Assembly (NCBI GenBank): GCA_021792555.1
Contig: JAJYUL010000007.1
Location: 44,221-108,220, forward strand
DNA: 64,000 bases
Direction of reading: 5' to 3'
DNA from: Pseudomonadota bacterium
Lineage (GTDB): Bacteria > Pseudomonadota > Gammaproteobacteria > Steroidobacterales > Steroidobacteraceae
Within the stretch, counting starts at the first letter, position 1. Each line of letters starts with the position of its first letter. The translations under genes and the position numbers were made by a program. Below the pieces are notes generated by a model that saw nothing but the letters and a program-made list of their open reading frames with translations, had not been told where the DNA came from and searched no databases. Positions 19,284 through 27,851 of the stretch are shown here, piece by piece.

Positions 19284-20432
19284 ATGCTCGCTCTCGGGCT
19301 GCTGCTCAGCGCCGCCGCGCTCGGTTACGCACTCACAGCCTATCTGGCGGTGCGGCGGGCGCGCAACATTGTATTGCCGCCCCGGCCGGCCGCGCTGCGC
19401 CCGGTGACGGTGCTGAAGCCGCTGTGCGGGGCGGAGCCCGGTCTCGCCGAGGCACTGCGCAGCCTGTGTGCGCAGGACTACCCCGGCATGCAGATCGTCT
19501 TCGGCGTGCAGGATCCGGCCGATCCGGCCCTGGCGGTGGTGCGGGCGCTGCAGCAGCAGTACCCGGCGCTCGAGATCGCCGTGGTGGTCGATCCCAGCCG
19601 CCACGGCTTCAGCGCCAAGGTCAGCAACCTCATCAATATGATGCGCGCGGCGCGCCACGACTGGCTGGTGCTGGCCGACAGCGACGTGCGCGTGCCGCCG
19701 GGCTATCTCAGCGGGGTCTGCGCCCCGCTCGCCGATCCCACGGTCGGCATCGTCACCTGCCCGTACCGGGGCCTGCCGGCGCACACGCACGGGGTCGCGG
19801 GCCTGTGCTCGCGCCTCGGGGCGCTGTTCGTCAACGACTGGTTCATGCCCTCGGTGCGGGTGGCGGCGCTGTTCGGCTCGCGGGACTTCGCCTTCGGCGC
19901 CACCATCGCGCTGCGCCGCGAGGCGCTCGAGGGCATCGGGGGATTCGCGGCCATCGCCGATCAGCTCGCCGACGATTACCGCCTCGGGGAACTCACCCGC
20001 CGCCAGGGGCTGCGCACGGTGCTCTCGGAGGTGGTGGTGGACACCGGGATCGACGAGCGCAGCGTCCGCCAGCTGGTGCAGCACGAGACCCGCTGGCTGC
20101 GCACCATCCGCGCGGTGCGGCCCGGCGGCTACGCCGCGGCCGGCATAACCTTCAGCTTGCCCGTGGCCATTCTGGGCTGGGCGCTCGCGGCGGCCGCGCC
20201 GGCCGCCTCTGCGCTGCTGATCGCCACCGCGGGGGCCCGTGTAATGCTACATTTCGCAGCCGGCGATCCGGGGCAGCGCCCCGCAGGCGCCTGGAGGCGC
20301 CTGTGGCTGGCGCCGCTGAGCGATGCGCTCGGCTTTGCGCTGTGGTGCTGGGGCTTTGCAACCCGCGAGGTGCAATGGCGCCAAGCGCGCTACCGCGTGG
20401 CGCGCGACGGCTCGGCCCACCCGATTACTTGA
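19284..20432 (+). CDS. hpnI: Hopanoid glycosyltransferase HpnI (GT21, ceramide-glucosyltransferase-like)
   Basis: Transfers N-acetylglucosamine to bacteriohopanetetrol in known systems. The 382-residue protein has an N-terminal TM helix, then VTVLKPLCGAEPGL, the D1 region FGVQDPAD, D2 LADSDVRVP, D3 DQLADDYRLG and the QHETRWLRT form of the QxxRW motif. C-terminal TM helices (FSLPVAILGWALAAAAPAASALLIA and others) anchor it. AAGGA lies just upstream of the ATG. It begins the plus-strand hopanoid operon. Confidence 0.92.
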   Translation: MLALGLLLSAAALGYALTAYLAVRRARNIVLPPRPAALRPVTVLKPLCGAEPGLAEALRSLCAQDYPGMQIVFGVQDPADPALAVVRALQQQYPALEIAVVVDPSRHGFSAKVSNLINMMRAARHDWLVLADSDVRVPPGYLSGVCAPLADPTVGIVTCPYRGLPAHTHGVAGLCSRLGALFVNDWFMPSVRVAALFGSRDFAFGATIALRREALEGIGGFAAIADQLADDYRLGELTRRQGLRTVLSEVVVDTGIDERSVRQLVQHETRWLRTIRAVRPGGYAAAGITFSLPVAILGWALAAAAPAASALLIATAGARVMLHFAAGDPGQRPAGAWRRLWLAPLSDALGFALWCWGFATREVQWRQARYRVARDGSAHPIT

Positions 20433-20444
20433 GGACGCAACGTC

Positions 20445-21869
20445 ATGATGAGAACCCTCTTTCTGCATCCCCCGTCATTCGACGGCTTCGATGGCGGCGC
20501 GGGCGCGCGCTATCAGGCCAAGCGGGAGATCCGCTCCTTCTGGTACCCGACCTGGCTCGCCCAGCCGGCCGCGATGGTGCCGGGAAGCCGGCTGCTCGAT
20601 GCGCCGGCCGACGGGCTCTCGATGGCCGAGGTGCTGCCGCTCGCGCGCGAGTACGACCTGGTGGTCATGCACACGAGCTCCCCGTCGTTCCCGACGGACG
20701 CGAAGGTGGCCGAGCTGCTGAAGGACGCCAATCCGCGCCTGAAGATCGGCATGGTCGGCGCGAAGGTGGCGGTCGATCCGGCCGGCTCCCTCGGGGGCTC
20801 CGCGGCGATCGATTTCGTGGCGCGCGAGGAGTTCGACTACACCTGCCGGGAAGTGGCCGAGGGCCGCCCGTTCGCCGACATCATGGGGCTGTCCTTCCGC
20901 CGCCCCGACGGGACGATCGAGCACAATCCGGCGCGCGCCATGATCGAGAACATGGACGAGCTGCCGTGGGTGACCCCGGTCTACAAGCGCGATCTGACCA
21001 TCCCGAACTATTTCATCGGCTACCTGCAGCACCCCTACGTGTCGTTCTACACCGGGCGCGGCTGCCGCTCCAAGTGCACGTTCTGCCTCTGGCCGCAGAC
21101 CGTCGGCGGGCACCGCTACCGTGTGCGCAGCGCGCAGAGCGTCATCGACGAGGTGCGCTGGGTGAAGGAGAACATGCCGGAGGTGAAGGAGATCTTCTTC
21201 GACGATGACACCTTCACCGACTTCCGCCCGCGCGTCGAGGAGATCGCCCGGGGGCTCGGCAAGCTCGGGGTCACCTGGTCGTGCAACGCCAAGGCGAACG
21301 TGCCGTACGAGACGCTGAAGATCATGAAGGACAACGGCCTGCGGCTGCTGCTGGTCGGCTACGAGTCCGGCAACGATCAGATCCTGCACAACATCAGGAA
21401 GGGCCTGCGCACCGACATTGCGCGCCGTTTCACCCGCGACTGCCGCGAGCTCGGCATCGTCATCCACGGCACGTTCATCCTCGGGCTGCCCGGCGAGACG
21501 GCCGAGACGATCCGCGAGACCATCCGCTACGCGGTCGACATCAATCCGCACACCGTGCAGGTGTCCCTCGCCGCCCCCTATCCGGGCACGCAGCTGTATC
21601 AGCAGGCCGTGGACAACGGCTGGCTCACCGCCTACGACAACCTCAACCTGGTCAACGACCGCGGCGTGCAGCTCTCCCCGATCAGCTACCCGCATCTGCC
21701 GGCCAAGGAGATCTATCACGCGGTCGAAACGTTCTACAAGCGTTTCTACTTCCGTCCGCGCAAGATCGCCGAGCTCACCGGGGAGATGCTCAACAGCTGG
21801 GAGATGACCAAGCGGCGCCTGCGCGAGGGCGTGGAGTTCTTCCGCTTCCTGCACGCGCACGAGGCCTGA
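20445..21869 (+). CDS. hpnJ: Hopanoid radical SAM protein HpnJ (cyclitol ring formation)
   Basis: B12-binding-type radical SAM protein of 474 residues. The N-terminal cobalamin-like region (LFLHPPSFDGFDGG) precedes GRGCRSKCTFCLWPQ, with cluster cysteines 207, 211 and 214, and FDDDTFTD. HpnJ contracts the glucosamine-linked head group into the cyclitol ether of bacteriohopanetetrol. It follows hpnI by 12 bases and precedes hpnK, the order expected for cyclitol-ether producers. Confidence 0.92.
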   Translation: MMRTLFLHPPSFDGFDGGAGARYQAKREIRSFWYPTWLAQPAAMVPGSRLLDAPADGLSMAEVLPLAREYDLVVMHTSSPSFPTDAKVAELLKDANPRLKIGMVGAKVAVDPAGSLGGSAAIDFVAREEFDYTCREVAEGRPFADIMGLSFRRPDGTIEHNPARAMIENMDELPWVTPVYKRDLTIPNYFIGYLQHPYVSFYTGRGCRSKCTFCLWPQTVGGHRYRVRSAQSVIDEVRWVKENMPEVKEIFFDDDTFTDFRPRVEEIARGLGKLGVTWSCNAKANVPYETLKIMKDNGLRLLLVGYESGNDQILHNIRKGLRTDIARRFTRDCRELGIVIHGTFILGLPGETAETIRETIRYAVDINPHTVQVSLAAPYPGTQLYQQAVDNGWLTAYDNLNLVNDRGVQLSPISYPHLPAKEIYHAVETFYKRFYFRPRKIAELTGEMLNSWEMTKRRLREGVEFFRFLHAHEA

Positions 21870-21931
21870 GCCGAACCTTTGAGGCGATCCCCCCGGGCCT
21901 GCCACCTCGGCGCGCGCGCCCTGGAGCGCCG

Positions 21932-22801
21932 GTGAGGGCGCTCGTCATCACGGCCGATGATTTTGGCCTGCACGAGGCGGTCAACGAGGCCGTCGAGCAG
22001 GCCCACCGGGACGGCGTGCTCACCTGCACGAGCCTGATGGTCGGGGCGGAGGCGGCGGACGACGCCGTCCGCCGTGCGCGGGCAGCCCCGCAGCTCGCCG
22101 TGGGGCTGCACGTCGTGCTCGCCGATGGCCGCGCGGTGCTGCCGCCGCGGCGCATCCCGGCGCTGGTGGATGATTCGGGCCGCTTCGCCGACCGGATGGC
22201 GCGCGACGGGGTGCGTTTCTTCACGCTGCCGCGCGTGAGGCGGCAGCTCGAGGCGGAGATCCGCGCGCAGTTCGCGGCGTTCGCCGCCACCGGCGTGCCG
22301 CTCGATCACGTGAACGCCCACAAGCATTTTCATCTTCACCCGACGGTACTCTCGATGCTGATCGCGATCGGCGCCGAGCACGGCAGCCCGCCGGTGCGCT
22401 GGCCGCGCGAGCCGCGCTGGGCGGCCGGCCGCGACAGCGGTGGGCTCGGCAGCGCCCTGCTCGCCCCATGGCTCGCGCTGATGCGCCGGCGGCTGCGCGC
22501 CGCCGGCATCCCCTGCAACGATCAGATCTTCGGTCTCTCGGGCACCGGCGCGATGGACGAGGCGCGCCTGCTCGGCATCCTGGCGCGTCTGCCTGACGGG
22601 CTGAGCGAGATCTACCTGCACCCGGCGACCCGTAACGGACTGACCTCCACGATGGGCGCGTACCGCCACCGAGATGAGCTCGACGCTCTGCTCAGCACGC
22701 GCGTGCGCGAAGCGGTGCGCGCCTCGGGCGCCGCAACGGGAGGCTTCCGCGCGCTCACCGCCGCGCCCGCAGCGCACACTCAGCCGAGCCGCGCCGCATG
22801 A
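21932..22801 (+). CDS. hpnK: Hopanoid deacetylase HpnK (YdjC/ChbG family)
   Basis: Carbohydrate deacetylase that removes the acetyl group from BHT-N-acetylglucosamine. The mature start VRALVITADDFGLHEAVNEA contains the metal-binding TADDFG motif; DHVNAHKHFHLHP supplies the His ligands. The track ORF begins far upstream in hpnJ, but the GTG at 21932 with GGAG six bases before it is the natural start (289 residues). Its stop overlaps the hpnL ATG as ATGA. Confidence 0.9.
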   Translation: MRALVITADDFGLHEAVNEAVEQAHRDGVLTCTSLMVGAEAADDAVRRARAAPQLAVGLHVVLADGRAVLPPRRIPALVDDSGRFADRMARDGVRFFTLPRVRRQLEAEIRAQFAAFAATGVPLDHVNAHKHFHLHPTVLSMLIAIGAEHGSPPVRWPREPRWAAGRDSGGLGSALLAPWLALMRRRLRAAGIPCNDQIFGLSGTGAMDEARLLGILARLPDGLSEIYLHPATRNGLTSTMGAYRHRDELDALLSTRVREAVRASGAATGGFRALTAAPAAHTQPSRAA

Positions 22802-23781
22802 GACTGACCGTCAGGATCGCCCTGCTCGCCGGGCTGACGCTGCTCGTGGTGCTGCTCGCGCGCGAGGGCACGGCCATTCTCACCCCGATCGAGCGGGCCG
22901 GCTGGATCCTGCTGTGGCTCGTGCCGCTGCATGCGCTGCCGATCCTGCTCGACTCGCGCGGCTGGCAGGCGCTGCTCAGCGAGCGCGTCAATGCCGCGCG
23001 GCTGTTCTGGATCGCCACGGTGCGCGAGGCGGTCAACCGGCTGCTGCCGGTGGCGAACATCGGCGGGGAGCTCGTCGGCATCCGTCTGCTCGCCGCCGGC
23101 GGCGTCGACGGCGTGCGCGCCGCGGCCAGCGTCACGGCGGAGGTGCTCCTGACGCTGTTCAGCCAGTACCTGTTCGTGCTGCTCGGGGTCACCTGCCTGC
23201 TGAGCCTCATCGGCACGGTGCACGACGCGAGCGACGTGCTGATCGGCCTCGCGGCGAGTCTGCCGCTGTTCGTGCTGCTGGCGGCGCTGCTGCACTACGG
23301 CTCGGTGTTCGAGCGTCTGGAGAAGGTGGCGGTGAAGATGCTCGGGGAGCAGATGCTCGCCTTCCTGAACGGCAAGTGGACCGCGCTCGATGCGGCGCTG
23401 CGCGCGCTCATCGCCGACTGGACGCGCTGGGTGCGCACCATGCTCTGGCAGCTCGCCGGCCTCATCGCCGGCACGCTCGAGACCTGGCTCGCCCTGCGCT
23501 GGCTCGGCCATGCGGTGAGTTTCGAGGCGGCGCTGGTGCTCGAGAGCCTGACGCAGGCGGCGCGCAACTTCATTTTCGTGGTGCCGGCGGGAATCGGCGT
23601 GCAGGAGGCGACCCTGGTCGGGGTCGGGCGGCTGCTCGGCATCGATGCCGATCTCGCGCTCGCGCTGTCGCTGACCAAGCGGATGCGGGAGATTCTCTTC
23701 AGCGCGCCGGCGCTGCTATCCTGGTACTGGACGGAAGGAAAGAGGGAGTTGCACCATGTCCGCGGTTCCAGCCGACTTTGA
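22798..23781 (+). CDS. hpnL: Hopanoid-associated membrane protein HpnL
   Basis: A 327-residue polytopic membrane protein of the lysylphosphatidylglycerol-synthase TM/flippase-like family. Hydrophobic helices include VRIALLAGLTLLVVLLA, GWILLWLVPLHALPILL, VLLTLFSQYLFVLLGVTCLLSLI and GLAASLPLFVLLAALL. The conserved REAVNRLLPVANIGGELVG and FIFVVPAGIGVQEA segments match HpnL. Its role is unproven; moving hopanoids between leaflets is a reasonable guess. The last 26 bp overlap the next gene. Confidence 0.88.
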   Translation: MRLTVRIALLAGLTLLVVLLAREGTAILTPIERAGWILLWLVPLHALPILLDSRGWQALLSERVNAARLFWIATVREAVNRLLPVANIGGELVGIRLLAAGGVDGVRAAASVTAEVLLTLFSQYLFVLLGVTCLLSLIGTVHDASDVLIGLAASLPLFVLLAALLHYGSVFERLEKVAVKMLGEQMLAFLNGKWTALDAALRALIADWTRWVRTMLWQLAGLIAGTLETWLALRWLGHAVSFEAALVLESLTQAARNFIFVVPAGIGVQEATLVGVGRLLGIDADLALALSLTKRMREILFSAPALLSWYWTEGKRELHHVRGSSRL

Positions 23782-24625
23782 CTCCGCCACGCTGCGCCCT
23801 GGATCACCCGAGCACAAGCGCCTGCTCGCGCAGTTCTTCTTCGACACGCACGTGCAGTACGATCCGGAGCGGATCGCCTGGCCGAGCCTCTCGGACGAGG
23901 AGCTGAAGCGCCTCACCGCGCTGCCGTTCTGGCAGGAGGCGGTGTCCACCGAGAACGTCACCTCCAACACGGTGACCGCGGCCGCGGCGCTCGAGTCCGA
24001 CCCTGAGCTCAGCCGGGCCATCGCGCTGCAGGGCTTCGAGGAGCAGCGCCACGCGCGGCTGCTCGCCGCGCTCACCGCGCACTACCGCATTCCGATCGAG
24101 TTCCCCGCGCCCTACACGCCGCGCAAGCTCGAGGACGACTTTCTCTTCGCGGGCTTCGGGGAGTGTTTCGACTCGTTCTTCGCCTTCGGCCTGTTCGCCC
24201 TCGCCCGCGAGTCGGGTTATTTTCCCGCCGCGCTCGTGACGGTGTTCGAGCCGGTGATGGAGGAGGAAGTGCGCCACATCCTCTTCTTCGTCAACTGGGT
24301 CAAGGCCCGCCGCATGCAGCTGCCGTGGTGGAGGCGTCCGGCCTTCCGCGCGCGCTGCGCATGGATCATCCTGAAGCAGGTCGCCTCCCGGGTGAAGACC
24401 GCGCGCAGCATGGGCGGCGCTGATCCGGCAGGCGCCCCGAGCGAGAACTTCACGCTCACGGCGCACCAGAACATCGCCGCGCCGGTCACCCTGCACGGCC
24501 TGCTCGAGAAGTGCCTCGCCGAGAACGACCGGCGCATGGCCCGCTACGACGCCCGGTTGCTGCGACCGCGGCTGGTGCCCGGCATCGCCCGCGTGCTCTT
24601 TCGGATTCTGCCGAAGAGCATCTGA
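23756..24625 (+). CDS. Ferritin-like diiron protein in the hopanoid operon, function unknown
   Basis: A 289-residue protein with the full ligand pattern of a four-helix diiron carboxylate site: Glu66 (STEN), Glu96-x-x-His99 (EQRH), Glu136 (GFGECF) and Glu171-x-x-His174 (EVRH). The second and fourth helices carry the two ExxH motifs seen in ferritin-like oxidases and hydroxylases. No signal peptide is visible. The C-terminal third (LPWWRRPAFRARCAWIILKQV) is amphipathic and may touch the membrane. The gene starts inside hpnL with GGGAG before the ATG, so it is translationally linked to the hopanoid operon. I do not recognise a named Hpn protein; a lipid or hopanoid oxidation role is only inference. 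Confidence 0.85.
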   Translation: MSAVPADFDSATLRPGSPEHKRLLAQFFFDTHVQYDPERIAWPSLSDEELKRLTALPFWQEAVSTENVTSNTVTAAAALESDPELSRAIALQGFEEQRHARLLAALTAHYRIPIEFPAPYTPRKLEDDFLFAGFGECFDSFFAFGLFALARESGYFPAALVTVFEPVMEEEVRHILFFVNWVKARRMQLPWWRRPAFRARCAWIILKQVASRVKTARSMGGADPAGAPSENFTLTAHQNIAAPVTLHGLLEKCLAENDRRMARYDARLLRPRLVPGIARVLFRILPKSI

Positions 24626-24681
24626 CTCACCCCGCTCCCGCGCGGGCGCGCCCCGGTACAAGCCGCGGCCCGCCCGCGGGC

Positions 24682-26601
24682 TCAATGCGCAGCGGCCTTG
24701 AACACGAGCAACACGTTCCCGGGCATGTGGAAGTACAGGCCATAGCCTGAGTTGATCGCCACGTAGCCGGCGCGCACCGCTGCGCCCGGGCCGTCAAACG
24801 AACCGCCCTGACCGATCGCGCCGGAGACGGTGGTGAATTTGCGCAGCGCGTTGTAACGCCATAGAACCTTGCCGCTGCGAGCGGAGTACGCATCGAGCAT
24901 GCCATCCATGTGTCCGGCGACTACGACGCCGGGAATGGAGGTGATCGCCGCGGTGATCCCCGGGTCGCAGAACGGCCGCCCGTGGCAGAAATTCGTGGCG
25001 GCTCGCGCCCACAGCAGATGGCCGTTCGCCGCATTGAGCGCATATAGCCCGGGGCGCGGCGGCGACTTGTAGGTTCTGCCGTCGTGGCCGTTTTTCATGT
25101 CCGAGATCGGTACGAACACCCGCCCGCCGTAGGCGGTCATGCCGAACTCCACGCCGCCCTGCACGCCACCACGCCCGACGCGGCGACGCCATTCGATCCG
25201 ACCGCGTGCATCGGGATCGAGTCCGTACACGATGCCGCTTTTCTGCCCGGCGAGCAGCACCTGATGGCCGTTCGGCAGCGTCGTAAGAATCACCGATGCA
25301 CCGAAGTCCGCATCCGGACCGTCCTGGCGCGGGCAATTGGGATTGCCCTTGAACATGCACGCGACATTCCATGCATCGTCGGCCAGCAGCTGGCGATGCC
25401 AGACAATCTGGCCGTTGCTGAGCCGCATCGCCACCACGGCATCGCTCATGTCATCGGTCGGCGAGCTGTAATTGTCGCCGGTGGCCACGTAGAGCAGACC
25501 ACGCCGCGCATCGACGGTCGGACTGTTCCACACCGGGGCACCCGATGGCGCCAGTATGTCGACTCCGATGCGTGTCTTGCCGGCAACCCGTGGGGGGGTG
25601 GGTATGGTGTAGGTCCGCCAGCGCACCTGGCCCGTCGCAGCATTCAGCGCCACCACCGAACCGCGGAAGCTGCAGCACGGCTTGTGCATCGCCGCTGCCG
25701 TCGCCTCCTCCAGGGATGAAACCGGCACATACAGCGTGTCGTCATACAGGGCCGGAGTGCCGGTGAGCGTGGCATACGGGTTGGACACCACTTTACGCCG
25801 CCACTGCAGCGCGCCGCTCAGCGGATTGACGGCGTAGACGTTGCCGACGATATCCCCGAAATACAGGTGCGGCCCGTGGTCGTGATCGCCCGGCGTGGCG
25901 AGCACCATGCCTGTACGCACCTCGGCGGCGGCCCGGAACGTCCAGCGCACGCAGCCACTCGCCAGATCCAAAGCGTACACCGTGCCGTTCTGGCTGCCGA
26001 CGTACACCGCCCCATAGGCAATCGCCGGCTGCGAGCGGGCGCGCAGCGCGCGCGGGAACGCAAATGCCCACTTCAGCCGCAGACGCTGCACCTGCGCGCG
26101 CGACAGCTGCGCGATGTTCCCCGGTATGAACCGTGAGTTGTTCAACCCCCAACCGTAGCGAACCGGACGCTGCGCGAGATCAAAGCGCGCCGCAGCCCCG
26201 GCGCACATCGGAACCGGCCGCTGCCGGCGCGCCGCACCGAAACGCTCTCCCGAGAGGTACTCGGCCACCTCGCGTTTCTGGCGCAGCGAGAGCGGCTTGC
26301 CCTCCTCGACCATCATGCCGTGGGTGAGCGCCGCTAAGATCGCACCGGGTGTCATCATGTGCAGAAACAGCTGCTCCGGCGCAGCCGGCACCTGACCCTC
26401 GTGGCACATCGCGCAATGCTCGCCAAACACCGGCGCGCCCGGCCAGCGCTGCGTCGCGGTGCCGCCCGCACGCGCACTCACGGGATGCGCCGGGGCCGCC
26501 GCTGCGGCGGGCAGGGGGGCGGAGCGCAGGGCCGCCCATGCCGGCGCACCGAGCAGTGCGCATCCGGCCACGAAGGTGCAAGCGATTCGACGCATCATCA
26601 T
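24682..26601 (-). CDS. Quinohemoprotein alcohol dehydrogenase, polyvinyl-alcohol-dehydrogenase-like
   Basis: Secreted 639-residue protein: signal peptide (ACTFVAGCALLGAPAWAA), one N-terminal cytochrome c domain (CAMCH, Cys63/Cys66/His67, with THGMM as likely axial Met region), then a PQQ-type beta-propeller. Propeller repeats such as GTVYALDLASGCVRWTF are clear. The adjacent cysteines in KPCCSFRGSVVALNAATG and the SSLEEAT segment match PVA dehydrogenases, which oxidise secondary alcohols in the periplasm using PQQ. It ends the operon SDR, Rieske, E1 alpha, E1 beta, E2, which suggests it oxidises a hydroxyl group of the catabolic substrate. No PQQ biosynthesis gene is in the window. Confidence 0.85.
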   Translation of the reverse strand: MMMRRIACTFVAGCALLGAPAWAALRSAPLPAAAAAPAHPVSARAGGTATQRWPGAPVFGEHCAMCHEGQVPAAPEQLFLHMMTPGAILAALTHGMMVEEGKPLSLRQKREVAEYLSGERFGAARRQRPVPMCAGAAARFDLAQRPVRYGWGLNNSRFIPGNIAQLSRAQVQRLRLKWAFAFPRALRARSQPAIAYGAVYVGSQNGTVYALDLASGCVRWTFRAAAEVRTGMVLATPGDHDHGPHLYFGDIVGNVYAVNPLSGALQWRRKVVSNPYATLTGTPALYDDTLYVPVSSLEEATAAAMHKPCCSFRGSVVALNAATGQVRWRTYTIPTPPRVAGKTRIGVDILAPSGAPVWNSPTVDARRGLLYVATGDNYSSPTDDMSDAVVAMRLSNGQIVWHRQLLADDAWNVACMFKGNPNCPRQDGPDADFGASVILTTLPNGHQVLLAGQKSGIVYGLDPDARGRIEWRRRVGRGGVQGGVEFGMTAYGGRVFVPISDMKNGHDGRTYKSPPRPGLYALNAANGHLLWARAATNFCHGRPFCDPGITAAITSIPGVVVAGHMDGMLDAYSARSGKVLWRYNALRKFTTVSGAIGQGGSFDGPGAAVRAGYVAINSGYGLYFHMPGNVLLVFKAAAH

Positions 26602-26633
26602 ACCTCCCGAGAACTCACGGCCTCTGCCGGCCT

Positions 26634-27851
26634 CTACAGCTGCGTCGGATCTTCGATCAGCTCACGCAGCGTACCGAGGAACTTCGCACCGGCTGCGCCG
26701 TCGATGACCCGATGGTCGGCCGAGAGCGTCAGCGTCATGACTTTGGCGACGGCGGGCGCGCCCTCGTGCACGATCACTCGCTCCTGCGCCGCTCCAACGG
26801 CGAGAATCGCCACCTGCGGCGGGTTGATGATCGCATCGAAGCGCGGCAGCCCGAACATGCCGAGATTGGACAGCGTGAATGTTCCGCCAGCGATATCCTC
26901 GCGCGTGAGCGTGCCGCGGCGGGCGCGCTCGAACAGATCCGCCGTCGTGGCAGCGATCTGCGGCACTGACTTGCTGTCCGCGGCCCGCACCACGGGGGTG
27001 ATCAGCCCGCCCGCGGCAGCCACGGCAACCGCCACGTCCGCGTGCGCAAAGGTCAGAATCTCCTCACCCTCGAGCCACGCATTCAGCTCGCGGTGCTGCA
27101 CGAGCGCCAGCGCGCAGCTGCGCACCAACAGATCGTTCACCGTGACGCGACGACCGGCGTGCTGCGCAACCTGCGCGGCGCGCTGCACGAGCGCCACAGC
27201 GCGCACATCGATGCTCAGCCGGAAATGCGGGATCGTCCGCGTCGATTCGAGCAGACGCCGCGCGATCGTGGCGCGCGTACCCGACAGAGGCGTGCGGGTC
27301 GGCGCATTTTCGCTGCCTGGCGTCGACTGCTGTGCCTGCGCTGCAAACGCCTCGACGTCCTCGCGCGTAATCCGACCGTTGCGGCCCGTACCGCGGATCT
27401 GCGCAAGATCAATGCCAAGACGCTCAGCGAGGCGCTGGGCATGCGGGCTGACGCGTGCGGGCTCCTCGCCCGCCGCAGCGCCGTCTTCGACAGGCGCGCC
27501 GGCGCCCGGGATGCCCGCTGCGGGCGCACTCTCCTCGGGCTCGAAAGACACCGTCGCGCCCTTGAAGGCGGCGATGAACGCCTCGATGGCCTGCTCGCTT
27601 GCTGCCGCCTCCGCCAGTACCGCGAGCAATGCGCCGACCGGCCGCGCCTCCCCGGCATCGGCGATGATGCGCCGCAGCGTACCGCCTGCCGGTGCATCGA
27701 CCGTGTTCACGATCTTCTCGGTTTCAACCTCGAGCAGCGCCGCGCCCTTGTCAATGTGCTGGCCCACCGCGACGTTCCACTGCACGATGGTGCCCTCGAC
27801 CATCTCGATGCCCCACTTCGGCATCGTGACCGCATGGATCAGCTCGCTCAT
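26634..27851 (-). CDS. Dihydrolipoyl acyltransferase, E2 of a 2-oxoacid/acetoin dehydrogenase complex
   Basis: A 405-residue E2 with one lipoyl domain (VETEKIVN, Lys46 the likely lipoylation site), a peripheral-subunit-binding domain (RVSPHAQRLAERLGIDLAQIRGTGRNGRITREDV) and the catalytic acyltransferase domain ending in LSADHRVIDGA with the catalytic His and Asp. It transfers the acyl group made by E1 to CoA. The start overlaps the E1 beta stop by four bases (ATGA). No E3 gene is nearby, so E3 must be shared. The acyl substrate cannot be read from sequence. Confidence 0.92.
   Translation of the reverse strand: MSELIHAVTMPKWGIEMVEGTIVQWNVAVGQHIDKGAALLEVETEKIVNTVDAPAGGTLRRIIADAGEARPVGALLAVLAEAAASEQAIEAFIAAFKGATVSFEPEESAPAAGIPGAGAPVEDGAAAGEEPARVSPHAQRLAERLGIDLAQIRGTGRNGRITREDVEAFAAQAQQSTPGSENAPTRTPLSGTRATIARRLLESTRTIPHFRLSIDVRAVALVQRAAQVAQHAGRRVTVNDLLVRSCALALVQHRELNAWLEGEEILTFAHADVAVAVAAAGGLITPVVRAADSKSVPQIAATTADLFERARRGTLTREDIAGGTFTLSNLGMFGLPRFDAIINPPQVAILAVGAAQERVIVHEGAPAVAKVMTLTLSADHRVIDGAAGAKFLGTLRELIEDPTQL

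Noticed and set aside
24626-24681. GC-rich inverted sequences between the diiron gene and the quinohemoprotein gene as a terminator
   Set aside because: The repeats are short and imperfect and no T-run follows on either strand.
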